Part shown: positions 32,355 through 44,979 of the stretch, piece after piece
Layout: each line of letters opens with the position of its first letter
How positions within the stretch are numbered: position 1 is the first letter of the stretch
Assembly (NCBI GenBank): GCA_036346255.1
Contig: CM070638.1
Span: 39,308,394 to 39,372,393, forward strand
From: Ampelocalamus luodianensis
Taxonomy: Eukaryota > Streptophyta > Magnoliopsida > Poales > Poaceae
DNA length: 64,000 bases
Direction: 5' to 3'
Position numbers and translations under genes: made by a program
The notes under the pieces: model-generated
The model's database searches: none
Seen by the model: only the letters and a program-made list of their open reading frames with translations
Told to the model about the DNA's origin: nothing

Positions 32355-35242
32355 TGTAACATCTTAGTTTTTTCTGAGCTTTGAAAATTTTTAAAATAAA
32401 AATAACTATTTGACTTTATTGAATTTCTAAAACTTAATTTGAAATTTTAAAAGTTAAAAGCAATTTAATATGAATTAATCAAACTTCAACTAATTTAAAA
32501 CTTGGTTTGTCTTGAGTTGTTAGAGTTCTCTGGTATTTGGACTTCCCTTTCTCTATTCGTCTTGATCTCCCATCAGCCGTTCTTTTCCCCGTTCGACCAT
32601 CCTCTTAGTCACGACCTCCTTTTGGTCACAACCTCCTCCTGATCATGACTTCCCTCTTGGTCACGACCACCCTCGCGGTCAAGACCTCCCTTTAGGACTT
32701 CCTCAGGATCTTCCCCTCATGACCTCCTCCACAGGACTTACCCCTCAGGACCTCTTTAGGACCTCCATCCAGACCTCCTCAGAACCTCCTCCTCAAGACC
32801 TCCCCCTCAGGACCTCATCCTCAGAACCCCCTCCTCAGGACCTCTCTCGACCTTCTCAGGGCCTCCCTTGACCACCCTTTGGTCACGACAACCATTTGGT
32901 TTTGACCACCCTTTGGTTTCAATCACCCTTTGGTTTCAATCACCCTCTCGGTCACGACTACCCTTTGGTTTCGACCACCCCTTGGTCATGACCACCCTTT
33001 GGTTTCGACCACCTTTTTTTCGACCACCCTTCGGTCACGACCACCCTTTGGTTTCGACTACCCCCTTCGGTCATGATCACCCTTTGGTTTCGATCACCCT
33101 TCGGTCATGATCACCCTTTGATTTCGACCACCCATTGGTATCGACCACCCCTTGGTTTCGACCACCCTTTGGTTTCGATCACCCTTTGGTTACAACCCTC
33201 TTTGGTTTCGACTAACCTCTCTGTTTCGACCAGCCCCACCGTCAGCCCCTGCTCACTAACCTCTCTATTTCGACTAGCCCCAACATCAGCCCCTGCTCAC
33301 CTTCTCTCTCCTCCCTCGTTTTCCTCTTGTGATGTGCGCATTTAATGCCGCTGTCTACACAACGTCGCATTAAATGTCGTTGCCTCCACCGAGCCCCGCC
33401 GTGCTGTCGTGAGTTTCGCCATTCTGTCTGGTCATCCGGTTTCCCCATTTTTTCTGCTATAAATACAGTACTAGGGAGCCTTTTGCTCTCCCTTTTCCCC
33501 CCTCAACACTCTCTCCTTCCCTCTCTCGATCTCATCCGTTCAAGTTTCGACTTGAGTTTTTCAAATTTCTATCTTCATCTAAATTCAGTACTTTTCTTTT
33601 GGTTCTACTTTGGTTCGTTTTGGATTTTATTTGGATTTATTGTATTTATTTGGCTCTTTTCGCACGTATAGATTCTAACGTTTCTGAAGAGTTCTTGGAC
33701 CCGACGACCTTGACCGAAGCATCTCAGTTCTTCAACGAAGGCAAGTCGTGGACTTTTGATCATATTGAACCTATTTTATAAAAGTATATTGTTTCATATC
33801 AATATATATGGCTAGTTGTATAAAATTGGTTTTGGGGACTAGCTAAATCCCTACTCGATAGTATGCCTCCTTGATAAATTGCAAGCGACATGTTGACATA
33901 TACCCTTAGACACCATATGATGGGTAATCTTAGTTGGACATTGTTGTAATACCAACATAGGTGCATATTATGCTTAGTCATGCCTTAGTTAAGCGATGGT
34001 CTCTCGATCTCATAATTCAATAATGATAAATTTGACTAAAGAAAATATAGAATTGTGGTAGAGCCATTGTTTTTAAAAGATATTGCGCTGTGGCAAGGGT
34101 TGTCATTTGGATAGGTTGAACCAAAAATGATTTCTTACTCAGACAAATGATCGTGCAGTAAAGGGGGTGCTAGAAGCACATTGGGATGTGGTTATTTCGC
34201 CTGAGTAGTCACTAAGGACTTAACCTTGTACGACATTGATCTGGGTCATACTGTGCAACCACATGTCTATGATGGGGTGAACTGGGCCAACTAATTAGCA
34301 ATACTTTGAGTTAGTTCTATTTTGGTTGGGAACAGCGCAAGAGGGGGCCAAGAAGGTGAATCCTTAGCGAGCAGAACCGAGTCAAAACAGAACTTTGTAA
34401 TGACCTTGTCACGTGCTCTAGACTGCTTACCTAAGGTAGTGAGTGGTGGTATCGACGGATGCCAAACAAATTAGAGAAGTCGTATCTTGTGGGTCAAGCT
34501 GTACAACCTCTGTAGAGTGTAAAACTATTCGAATAGCCGTATCCCCGATTATGAACAATGCCTAGAGATTTCACGCAAGGGGTAGATTTTCTCAAATTGT
34601 GATCCTGGAGCGGTCTGGGAAGTGAACAGGGTGTTCACGAGTGGTATGAAAAGTGAAAAGGGTATTCACGAGTTGTTTCAAAGAACTTGATTACTTATGT
34701 ATTAATCTTTCAACCTGCCTTTGCAATCTACTTATTGTATTTCCATTAATACTGCTTTCTGCAAATTAACCATAAAGCCTTTCTTGTCAAGCTCTGCATG
34801 AATATTATTTGCATTCATCTCCCCACAGCTTGCTAAGTACATTCAAAGTACTCATGGCTTTATGCTCTCTGTTTGATCAGCTGTGGAGGAAGAACTAGGG
34901 AACTCAGAGTTCTATGTTGAGGAGTACTTCGAAGACCTTGCGGACTAGGCCGCGTCCTCCGCTCGATTGCCTGTGGGCATGTCGGATAGCTTCCACGAGT
35001 TGTTTTGTTTCTCCGCTACAAGTTGTACTGTGTTGTCTTTAGCCCTGCGTGGCCAACTCTGTAAAAACCTTGACCGTAAGGTCCTTTTGCTGTTAAGTAA
35101 TATTAATTTGTGTGTTTCTCCTTTAGCTTATTGTATGGATATGATTTCATCTTTGTTGCGACTGTGTGAGCTAGCCATTGATCATGGAACTAGTTCGGTT
35201 TGCACAGATGATCTCGGGGTTGCATACCCGGGGGTCCCAACA
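32355..35242 (+). repeat. 5' LTR of the plus-strand gypsy element
   Basis: A 2,888-bp LTR, TGTAACATC...GGGTCCCAACA. Its upstream part holds two minisatellite blocks (32590-33240). A TATA box CTATAAATAC is at 33447-33456. The part at 33488-33813 is missing from the 3' LTR. A frame at 33345-33671 is LTR sequence, not a gene. Confidence 0.93.
32590..33240 (+). repeat. LTR minisatellites (17-18-bp and CCTCAGGACCTC units)
   Basis: The first block (about 32690-32870) repeats CTCCTCAGGACCTCC. The second (about 32870-33235) repeats ACCACCCTTTGGTTTCG, alternating with GGTCACGACCACCC, some 20 times with changes. The same blocks occur in the other LTR at 48545-49130 with different copy numbers. They sit upstream of the TATA box, so they lie in U3. 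Confidence 0.85.
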
Positions 35243-35862
35243 GAGGTGGTATAGAGCTATATCGACTGTAGAACACAACCATAGTTAGCATGGTCATTTA
35301 GTCAAAAGTTTCAAAATTTATTTTTTAAATCAAACCAAGTCAACTGATGAGTAGTTATTCTTCTCTCATCTTATTCTATTCTTCTCTCATCCTATCCCAA
35401 TCTTTTCTCATCTTATTTTATTCTTTTCTCGTCTCGTTCTCAGGTTCTTGCATCTTATCTCTTTTGAAACTTTGTTTTCTAACTCAAATTGACTCCTTAC
35501 CTCAGTAATCTTTATAGGATCGAGGTTTGTTTTAAGTCAACAACCCCTATAAGTTAAATTAGAAGTGTTTTAGTAGGTTGCCTTCTTAGTTTTAGTATCG
35601 TTAGCTGCGTAATAGGATCTTTTTGCTGAAGTTTTTCGCTTCTTAATAGCTTCCTAACTATTTGTCTTTCAGGTTTAACCGATTCTCCCCAATAGATTGT
35701 TCTGTCTTTCTCTCTTGTCCTCCCTCGTCTTTTCTGCTTTTCCCTCTCGCTTATCGTGCTTTCTTCTTCTTGTCTATTAAACCTAGGATGATTTGTGCAG
35801 ATGGTTCAGACCCATAAATCGCAAGTCAAGTTGACCCTGTGGATCTCAATATGCCACCACCC
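35243..35862 (+). other. Gypsy (plus) 5' leader and gag start
   Basis: Begins with the primer-binding-like TGGTATAGAGC (35247-35257), followed by a T/C-rich leader with CTTTTCTCATC-type repeats. A plausible gag ATG is at 35801-35803 (MVQTHKSQ). The nested element enters after ATGCCACCACCC; 35858-35862 is the left CACCC duplication. Confidence 0.7.
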
Positions 35863-36858
35863 TGATGGAGGCGGGGTACCCGATCTTTCGATGAGATTGA
35901 TAACTATCGATTTTGGTGGAGGTGACTCTCGCGATCCGACTACAACCGTACGACGACGCTTGCTCCTTAGCAATCGTTGAACCAACTCCGAGATGTTATT
36001 AACCGTGCTAGAAGCGCGATCAACCTGAACACGAGGTTCGATTCCTGCGAGCAATCAAAGAACTAGCAAGAATAAAATATAGGTAATCTGATATTACGAA
36101 TAAGAATGTAGCGTAGATGGTATTGAAAATCAAAGGTGGGATCCCGAAGGCTGTCTTGACAGGTGGTCGTTTGACACAACTGAAGAACAGAAGTTTGCAC
36201 AATGGCTAAACCTAAACTCAACGAAATCCGAGTTCTGGCCAAGGGAACGGTGGCTCCTATATGGGAATACGACCAGGGGTGGCGGCCAGGGAAGTGGACG
36301 CACGCCCCTAGGGTTACAAGGCCCATGGGCCCAAGAGGAGGTGGCGCAACACCCTTTTTGGCTCGGATAAAAAAACAGATGTGAATTGTTTTATTTATTG
36401 TGGCCGGTTCGATTGGAATTTGAAGCTGAGATTGGATCCATTAAAAATTAGACTTGATAAGCTTTCAATGAAGTCCAAGAACGTCCCAAACGGAGTCCGT
36501 ATGAAGAAGTTACGTCCGTTTGAACTTAGTGCTGTTGCAGCAGTCCGAACTCGAATCCAGAACGAGCCCAACTCGAATTCTTGCTTGGCTCGGACCCAAA
36601 GTGACGTGATGACCTCCATTATGCCTCCTATGCTTGTCCATGACTCCACATACCTCTCCTTGGTCCTTTCCCATATTCCTAAGCACAATTAAATCACTTG
36701 CATTAGGTAGAGATCTATTCTCAAGAATATATAAACCTATGAACAATTCACCGGTGATTAAGTTGGCAGCACGAGCTCGAGTAATTGGTCCTTGTAACAT
36801 TTGTTGTGGATCAGTGTGTGTGTAGACGGTTGTATCCAAGTTAGGGATGTCCTCATCA
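35863..36858 (-). repeat. 3' LTR of the nested gypsy element
   Basis: A 996-bp LTR. The minus-strand frame 36510-36926 crosses its inner boundary, so it contains the last pol codons (MLQGPITRARAANLITGEL). The flanking CCTCCTCTTCTTGC (36860-36873) is a polypurine tract on the element's strand. Confidence 0.93.
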
Positions 36859-36926
36859 TCCTCCTCTTCTTGCATTTGAGTCGTCCTCGACTCAAGCTCA
36901 TCCTCTGCTCCCAAGTATGGCTTCAA
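36510..36926 (-). pseudogene. Nested gypsy pol C-terminus reading into the 3' LTR
   Basis: An uninterrupted frame of 138 codons crosses the pol/LTR junction at 36858. The part outside the LTR reads KPYLGAEDELESRTTQMQEE and the part inside continues with PQQMLQGPITRARAANL. Coding sequence running into the 3' LTR is known in some plant gypsy groups, notably the centromeric CRM clade. Clade membership here is an inference. How far translation really went is unclear; the frame ends well inside the LTR. Confidence 0.7.
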
Positions 36927-37237
36927 ATCTGCAATGTTAAATGTGGAACTAACCCCAAAATCTGCAGCGAGTCAAGTTTGTCCGCATTATCATTAACCTT
37001 TTCTAACACTTTAAAAGGACCATCACTCGAGGCATCAATTTTGACTTTCTCAATTCAGGGAACCTATCTTTTCTCAAGTGCAACCAAACAAGATCTCCTG
37101 GTTCAAAAGTTAAATGTTTTCTCCCCGACTACCAAAGAAGTTTATATTTAGCATTCATGCGCTCTATATTCTCCTTAGTTGTCTCATGCATTTTAAAATC
37201 AATTCAGACGTTGTTTAGCGTCAAAGTTCAATTTATC

Positions 37238-40200
37238 TCAAGATAGAATATGCATTAAATCAATAGGAGCACGAGGAACAAAACCATAAACAACTTCAAA
37301 AGGGCACATCTTTGTAGTAGAATGCAATGAACGATTATAAGCAAACTCAATATGAGGCAAGCATTCTTCCCACATTTTTAAATTCTTTTTTAACACAGCC
37401 CTAAGCATTGTAGATAAAGTTCTATTCACAACTTCAGTTTGTCCATCAGTTTGGGGATGACAAGTAGTAGAAAATAGCAGCTTAGTCCCCAATTTAGCCC
37501 ATAAAGTTCTTCAAAAATGGCTAAGGAATTTAGCATCACGATCTGAAACTATAGTATTAGGCACACCATGCAATCGAACAACTTCACGAAAAAATAAATC
37601 AGCAATATTGGCAGCATCATTGCTCTTATGACATGGTATAAAGTGAGCCATCTTAGAAAATCTATCAACAACCACGAATATACTATCGCTCCCCTTCTTT
37701 GTTCTAGGCAATCCTAAAACAAAATCCATCGAAATATCTTCCCACGGAACACTGGGAACTGGTAGAGGCATGTATAAACCATGAGAATTAAGTCGTGACT
37801 TAGCTCTTTGACATGTAGTGCAGCGAGCAACGTAGCGCTCGACGTCCCGCCTCATCTTTGGCCAAAAGAAATGATCGCAAGTATATCCTCCGTTTTCTTC
37901 ACGCCAAAGTGTCCCATCAGCCCGCCTCCATGTGCTTCCTGTAACAACAACAAACGAACGGAGCTAGCTGGAATGCATAGCTTGTTAGCTCTAAACACAA
38001 ACCCATTATTAATAACAAATTTGTTCCACGTTTTCCCTTCTTTACAATTCAACAATATATCTGTAAATCAGCATCATGCACATATTGCTCTTTAATAGTC
38101 TCCAATCCAAAAATTTTGAAGTCAAGTTGTGAAAGCATGGTATATCTCCTAGACAAAGCATCAGCTATAATGTTCTCATTTCCCTTCTTGTGTTTTATGA
38201 CATAAGGAAAAGACTCAATAAATTCAACCCACTTTGCATGTCTACGGTTCAATTTACTTTGACTTCGAATATGCTTTAAAGATTCTTGATCAGAATGTAT
38301 AACAAATTCTTTGGACCATAAATAATGTTACCAAGTTTCCAAAGTTCGAAATAGTGCATATAATTCCTTATCATAAGTAGAATAGTTCAAACTAGGCCCA
38401 CTCAATTTCTCACTGAAGTATGCTATAGGTTTACCTTCTTGTAGCAATACACCACCTAAACCAATTCCACTCGCATCACATTCTAGTTCAAAAGTCTTAT
38501 TAAAGTCAGGTAGTTGGAGTAGTGGTGCATGTGTTAACTTATCTTTCAATGTGGTGAAGGTGTTCTCCTATGCGACGCTCCAAACAAATAGCACGCCCTT
38601 CTTGGTGAGCTCATTCAATGGTGCAGCGATGGTGCTAAAATCCTCCACGGCGGCGGTAGAATCCAAAGAAGTCCTAAAATGCTTCGCACTGTGTGACCGT
38701 GTTAGAGTCGGCCAACTCAGTATTGCTTCAATCTTGGCTTGATCAACTTCAATTCCACGTGGAGTAACAACATAGCCAAGAAACGCGACTGATCGGTACA
38801 AAAGGTGCACTTCTCAAGGTTACCAAATAAACGCATCACGTAAGGCATTAAAAACAACACGCAAATGGTCAAGATGTTCCTCTAAGGATTTGTTGTATAT
38901 CAATATGTCATCAAAATAAACCACCACAAATCTACCAATGAAAGCACGAAACCTCGCTCATTAGTCTCATGAAGGTGCTAGGTGCATTAGTTAATCCAAA
39001 AGGCATTACTAACCACTCATATAACCCAAACTTAGTTTTAAATGCTGTTTTCCATTCATCGCCTAATTTCATGCGAATTTGGTGATATCCACTACGCAAA
39101 TCAACCTTAGAGAAAACAATAGAGCCACTCAATTCATCAAGCATATCATCTAACCTAGGAATAGGATGACGATACCTAATGATGATATTATTAATTGCTC
39201 TACAATCTACACACATGCGCCATGATCCATCTTTCTTAGACACTAAAATGACCGGAACAGCACAAGGACTAAGAGATTCACGTACATACCCTTTAGCAAG
39301 CAATTCTTGAACTTGACGCTGAATTTCTTTAGTTTCTTCTGGATTGGTCCTATATGGTGCGCGGTTGGGCAGTGATGCGCCGGGAATTAAATCAATTTGA
39401 TGCTCAATCCCTCGAAGCGGTGGCAACCCCGGCGGTATGTCCTTCGGAAAGACATCATTGTACTCCTGCAAAATATTAGTGATAGCAGGAGGCAAAGAAG
39501 AAGATGTATCCTCAAACGAAAACAAAGCTTCTTTGCAAACTAATGCATAGCAAACAGAATTACTAGCATCCAATTCAGTCATATCAGATTTGGTAGCAAG
39601 AAAACTAGCACCTTTCAATTTAATTTCTTTATTCTTCACATGAGTAGATTTAGGTTCTTTCTTTTTATGTTGCTCAAGTTCTTTTGCTACAATCTGATTT
39701 TTGCTCCTAGCATTCTTCTGATTCTTCTCTCTATTAGCTCTAGCAAGTTCATCCTTAACAATTTGTTCAGGAGTCATAGGATGCATCACAATTTTCTTTC
39801 CCTTGAACATGAGAGAGTATTGATTATTCCTACCATGATGCACACAATCGATGATCGTATTGCCAAGGTCGCCCTAATAACAATGAACAAGCTTGCATAG
39901 GAACAACATCGCAATTAACATAATCATGGTATGAACCCATAGAAAAGTTTACTCTCACCATTCGTGTTACCTTCAACTTACCACTGTTGTTGAACCATTG
40001 AATATGGTATGGGTGGGGATGAGGGTTGGTCGGCAAAGCAAGCTTCTCCACCATATCCATACTTGCCAAATTGTTGCAACTCCCACCATCAATAATTATG
40101 CGAATCGAGGGTTCCTTGACAACGCCCTTGATTTGAAACAAATTATGGCGCTGATTTTGCTCAGCACGAGAAACTTGTGCACTTAGTACGCGTTGCACTA

Positions 40201-40387
40201 TAATGCTTAAATACTTGTCGGCATCTTCGGCGCCAACATGTTCCTCCTCATGATCAGATTCATCATCAAGTCCTGCAGGGTCAAATAAAAGCATATCATA
40301 TGTTTCATCATCAAAATCACTAGCAGAGGAATACCTGCCATCATCGCGTATCATCAGTACGTGCTTGTTTGGACAATCCCACATCAT
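37238..40387 (-). pseudogene. Nested gypsy pol (protease, RT, RNase H, integrase)
   Basis: Protease-like IIIDGGSCNNLASMDMVEKL lies at 40050-40115, followed by RT: RTNPEETKEIQRQVQELLAK, GSWRMCVDCRAINNIIIRYR, VFSKVDLRSGYHQIRMKLGD and WLVMPFGLTNAPSTFMRLM. The catalytic YFDD is at 38907-38918, intact. RNase H is at 38049-38549 (ECDASGIGLGGVLLQEGKPI; NENIIADALSRRY), and integrase at 37238-37855 (MRRDVERYVARCTTCQRAKS; ISMDFVLGLPRTKKGSDSIF; DGQTEVVNRTLSTML). Frames change near 39840, 38930, 38560 and 37500. No chromodomain is recognised. Confidence 0.92.
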
Positions 40388-41602
40388 GTGTCCATAGCCT
40401 TTGCACCGATGGCATTGAATATCCTTAGTTCGTCCTGTCGAAGCAACTGAAGAGGAGGGTTTTGCAGACGCTTGTGGTGCTGATTTGGTTGCTTCAGAAA
40501 CTCGTGGTGCTGGATTTGAAGTAGTAGGGCGCGGCTTGTTGAAGGGTGGCGGTGGGGGTGCACTGATGGTGGGGGCAGTAGAGGTGCGTGGTGTCCATAA
40601 GTTTGTGCGACCTGCAGAAGAGTTAGATCGTGTCCTCGTCTAGCGTCCCTGCACTTCACGTTCAGCTTTGCAAGCAATATGAAACAATCTAGTAATGGAG
40701 TTGTATTCTTTATAATCAAGGATGCCTTGAATTTCTCGATTCAACCCTCCCAAAAACCTAGCCATTGATGCCTCCTCATTCTCATCTAAACCACAACGCA
40801 ACATACCAATTTGTAATTCTTGATAGTAGTCTTCCACAGACTTTGTACCTTGTCTTAAGCGTTGTAATTTATTTAACAAATCACGAGCATAATATGAGGG
40901 AACAAATCGATGCCGCATAAGCAATTTTAAAGCCTCCCAAGTGTTAGGTATGTTATTGGGATGTTGACGGCAATGTTCTTTCCACCAAATAGAAGCAAAA
41001 TCAGTAAATTCACTAGTAGCAGCCCTAACTCGTCTAATCTCAGGAACTTCATGGCAAGCAAATTTTTGATCAACAGCTAGTTCCCAATTAAGATAACCAT
41101 CAGGATCATATTTACCATTAAAAGAGGGAATAGTGAATTTAACCTTAGCAAAAGAATCATCGTGGTCACGTACCTCACGTCGTGGGGCATCTCGTCGCAT
41201 ACCTTGTCGGTTAAAATGCAACTGTCGATGAGCTCGATCGTTGTTATTATTACCCATGTCATTGGCCTCGGTATCAGTCACATAGTCGAATTCATCTTGT
41301 CCCTCTACCACCGGGGCAGCAGGGGGAACAGCAGTGGATGCATGGGCCATCTCGTCAAGACGCGCCATAATACCTGCCAAAGAAGTGTTAGTGACGCCTT
41401 GCGCTCTCTCCATCGCGGCGAGCGTGGCGTTTGTCTCAATTTGGGCACCCTCAAGTTGAGCAAGTCGCTCATTTGTGACCCTGACATCTTCCTCAAGACC
41501 CTCCGTACGAAGGTTCATGAGGCGCCGAAAATGTTGTACGATTCCCTTCGTACGAGGAGTATGAGATGTATCCTCATCCGAATGCTCTGCAGAACCTGCC
41601 AT
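40380..41602 (-). pseudogene. Nested gypsy gag
   Basis: The minus-strand frame starts best at the ATG at 41600-41602 (MAGSAEHSDEDTS), because codons before it lie in the leader. It has a coiled-coil-like N-terminus (LAQLEGAQIETNATLAAMER), then capsid blocks AKVKFTIPSFNGKYDPDGYL, FASIWWKEHCRQHPNN, LLMRHRFVPSYYARDLLNKL and EDYYQELQIGMLRCGL, ending near 40640. A zinc knuckle CHRCKGYGHMMWDC follows at about 40375-40420, after a frame change. This gag looks recently functional, with one main break. Confidence 0.9.
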
Positions 41603-42761
41603 TGTTAGAAAATCACAAGTATATGTCCCTAACAACTACTAGGATGTGGTGGTTCAAAATTCGCTCACACTCAAGCCTTCTATCGAATTCTTACCAATTC
41701 TTACCAAGCAAATAGGGGTTATCGGCAACCAGCGGTGTCAATGTATCTCCGAAGATTGGATGGAGCGATTGCCAGGTGAAGTTCAGCCTGTACGGTTGTA
41801 GAAAAGGTGTAGCTGGGAAGGCTCAAGTATGGTAGCAATGGATTAGCAACTATCAAATCAGAGAAAGCAAGATGAAAAATCGTTTAACGTCGGTTAGTGT
41901 TGGTCCTAGACTAGACCGTACTAGAGACGCGAGCCTAGAACACAAACGAAAACACGATGCGGCAGAAGCTCGAAAAAGGATGTCGTCTTCACGGGAACCT
42001 TAGAATCACTTACAAAAGGGCTCACAATTTTGAGCAAATTTTGAGAAACTTTTTTTGCTCTTTTTTTGCAAATGTGCACCTCACTCAAAACTCTTCAAAG
42101 TCCTCTTCCGTGCCTAGGGAGGTATATGGGTCACAAACTTTTTCTAAAAAGTAGGGGTTCAAACTCTCTCTCTCTCTCTCTCTCCCGACGTCAGATGAAA
42201 CTTATGTTTACTTTTGGCAGCACGAAAACAACCTCTATTTTTTTTCTCTATTTTTTTTTCTCTGTCACAAACCGAAACGAACTTTTGTTCTTGGTTAGGG
42301 TTTCCCTTGGTGTGGCGGTGGCAGGAGGATGGTGGCTTGCCGCGGCAGGAGGATGGTGGCTACAGTAGGACGCGACAAGGGATGGTGGCAGCGCTGGTGG
42401 TCGTGGCAATGACTCTGGTGGTCGTGGCAGCGTGAAGGCAAAGACAGCAGCCGCTCTGCCGGGCGCGGCAAGGATTGGCAACGATGGAGGTAAGCGGCAG
42501 ATTGAACCCAAGCGCAACGGTGTGACCAAACGTGAGCAGAACTCGAAACTCTAAAGGAACTAGACACTAAGACCAGCAAAAGACACGACGATGCACTCGA
42601 AAGTTCAACAATGCAATGCACTGAAAAGAAAGATGCAATGACGCAATTGGTCTTGGACAGATAGATGATCTAATCCTATAATTTTTTTTGCCTTTTTTTG
42701 GACTTTCGGAATTAAGCAACCTAACTACGAAAAACAGTAAATTCTCACCGAGCATCCTTGA
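41603..42761 (-). other. Nested gypsy 5' leader with CT microsatellite
   Basis: Untranslated leader between the primer-binding site and gag. It contains a (CT)11 run at about 42163-42184 and T-rich stretches at 42238-42262. Imperfect repeats of GGAGGATGGTGGC/GGTCGTGGC lie at 42325-42430. Short frames here are not supported as genes. Confidence 0.7.
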
Positions 42762-42775
42762 GCTCTGATACCACT

Positions 42776-43773
42776 TGATGGAGGCGGGGTACCCGATCTT
42801 TCGATGAGATTGATAACTATCGATTTTGGTGGAGGTGACTCTCGCGATCCGACTACAACCGTACGACGACGCTTGCGCCTTAGCAATCGTTGAACCAACT
42901 CCGAGATGTTATTGACCGTGCTAGAAGCGCGATCAACCTGAACACGATGTTCGATTCCTGCGAGCAATCGAAGAACTAGCAAGAAAAAAATATAGGCAAT
43001 CTGATATTACGAATAAGAATGTAGCGTAGATGGTATTGAAAATCAAAGGTGGGATCCCGAAGGCTGTCTTGACAGGTGGTCGTCCGACACAAGCAAGAAG
43101 AATGCAGTTTGCACAATGGCTAAACCTAAACTCAACGAAATCCGAGTTCGGCCAAGGAACGGCTCCTATATGGGAATATGACCAGGGGTGGCGGCCAGGG
43201 AAGTGGACGCACGCCCCTAGGGTTACAAGGCCCATGGGCCCAAGAGGAGGTGGCGCAGCACCCTTTTTGGCTCGGATAAAAAAACAGACGTGAATTGTTT
43301 TGTTTATTGTGTCCGGCTCGATTGAAATTTGAAGCTGAGGTTGGATCCATTAAAAAGTAGACTTGATAAGCTTTCAATGAAGTCCAAGAACGTCCCAAAC
43401 GGAGTCCGTATGAAGAAGTTATGTCCGTTTGAACTTAGTGCTGTTGCAGTAGTCCGAACTCGAATCCAGAACGAGCCCAACTCGAATTCTTGCTTGGCTC
43501 GGACCCAAAGTGACGTGATGACCTCCATTATGCCTCCTATGCTTGTCCATGACTCCACATACCTCTCCTTGGTCCTTTCCCATATTCCTAAGCACAATTA
43601 AATCACTTGCATTAGGTAGCGATCTATTCTCAGTAATATATAAACTTATGAACGAATTCACCTGGTGATTAAGTTGGTGAGCACGAGCTCGAGTAATTGG
43701 TCCTTGTAACATTTGTTGTGGATCAGCTGTGTGTGTAGACGCGGTTGTATCCAAGTTAGGGATATCCTCATCA
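42776..43773 (-). repeat. 5' LTR of the nested gypsy element
   Basis: A 998-bp LTR paired with 35863-36858. It also carries the TRARAHQLNHQV coding-like tail, here without pol upstream. The primer-binding site lies at 42762-42773. Confidence 0.93.
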
Positions 43774-43789
43774 CACCCCCACCTCCTCT

Positions 43790-44970
43790 AGCCGTAGTAG
43801 CAGATCAAGGTTTGGGACAGTTCATGGCAGCCCAAACTCAGTGATGAACGTAATGATGCAGAATATGAACCAGATAATGACTCAACAGAATCAGACCGCT
43901 ACTGCTCTACTTGCCATGATGAGCTAGAACAACCAAGCAGCCGTCATGCCGCCACCACCACCACCACCAGCTTTTCCTCAGTCAAGACTAGCAGAGTTCA
44001 TGAGGACCCGTTCACCTACGTTCTCTGGCTCCTCCGAGCCATTGGACGTAGATGACTTGCTGCGTTCAACTGAGAATAAGCTTGCCATCACCCGGTGTGA
44101 CGATCATGAAGAAGTTTTGTATGCTGCACACCAACTGGAAGGCACTGCCGCAGAATAGTGGGAGAACTTCTGCGCTGCCCATGAAAACCACTAGAACATC
44201 AGTTGTGCCGAGTTTTCAGAACTTTTCCGTCACTCCCATATTCCTGATGGAAAGGTGAAAATGAAGAAGAATGAGTTTCGTGAGCTGAAACAAGGAAACA
44301 TGTCGGTGAGTACCTCAATAAGTTCACTCAACTCTCATGATATGCTCAAGAGGACATTGCCACTGATGATGCATGTCAGAAGCATTTCAAGCGAGGACTC
44401 AATCCTAGCTTGAAGGTTCAGGTCGTGGGCAACGACTATGTAGACTTCCAGCATTTAGTGAATAAGGCTATGCTCATAGAAGAGTCTCGTCAAGAGCTGG
44501 CAAAATCTTATAAAAGGAAGATGACGCAGCCCGGTACTCATCAAGGTCATCCGCAGAGAGCCAGAACGAATGCACAACACCTTACCCGTTTCGCTCCTCC
44601 GGTCACTTTCAGGACCCCAACAACAGCACCTCACCCGGCTACTCTAGATTTCCGCAAACCCGACAACAACAACACTAGCAGCAACCAACCTCCAAGAAAC
44701 AACAATCCTGTAGCAAGAATCACTTGTTTCAATTGTTAGCAATTGGAATACTACGCCAACAATTGTCCACAGAAGCAAGGCCCAACTCTGATCAGATTCA
44801 ACCTGGGAGCAACTCCAACCAGAACCCCCATTCTAGGAGGAGGACGTGGAGCACCTTAGACACCAGCAGCACCAACCAAGACCCCTCAGCCTTTTGGGAG
44901 AGGCCTTGTGAACCATGTCATGGTAGAGGCAGCCCAGACAGTCTCAGACGTCGTGCTGGGTAAGTTCTAG
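43790..44970 (+). pseudogene. Gypsy (plus) gag remnant
   Basis: The original gag start is probably near 35802 (MVQTHKSQVKL), now separated by the nested element. After it, gag continues with PAFPQSRLAEFMRTRSPTFS, DVDDLLRSTENKLAITRCDD and YAAHQLEGTAAE (43946-44158). After stops and shifts come FKRGLNPSLKVQVVGNDYVD and LVNKAMLIEESRQELAKSYK (44410-44739), then a zinc-knuckle trace ending CFNC near 44730. Most stops are TAG at former CAG or TGG codons. Confidence 0.85.
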
Positions 44971-44979
44971 TAAATTCAG

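Larger units (their letters stand above)
35863..43773 (-). mobile_element. Nested Ty3/gypsy retrotransposon, minus strand
   Basis: A 7,911-bp element inserted into gag of the plus-strand gypsy. LTRs are 35863-36858 (996 bp) and 42776-43773 (998 bp), starting TGATGGAGG and ending CCTCATCA on the plus strand. The target-site duplication is CACCC (35858-35862 and 43774-43778). The primer-binding site GCTCTGATACCA is at 42762-42773, two bases from the 5' LTR. On the minus strand the order is gag, zinc knuckle, protease, RT, RNase H, integrase. The pol C-terminus reads into the 3' LTR. LTRs are very similar, so it is younger than its host element, as nesting requires. Confidence 0.95.

Noticed and set aside
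32868..33110. Repetitive Phe/His/Pro/Leu protein-like frame
   Set aside because: Translation of the LTR minisatellite; the same occurs at 48770-49193 in the other LTR.
33345..33671. 108-codon hydrophobic plus-strand frame
   Set aside because: It lies wholly inside the gypsy 5' LTR and is mostly removed by the deletion in the other LTR; no coding evidence.
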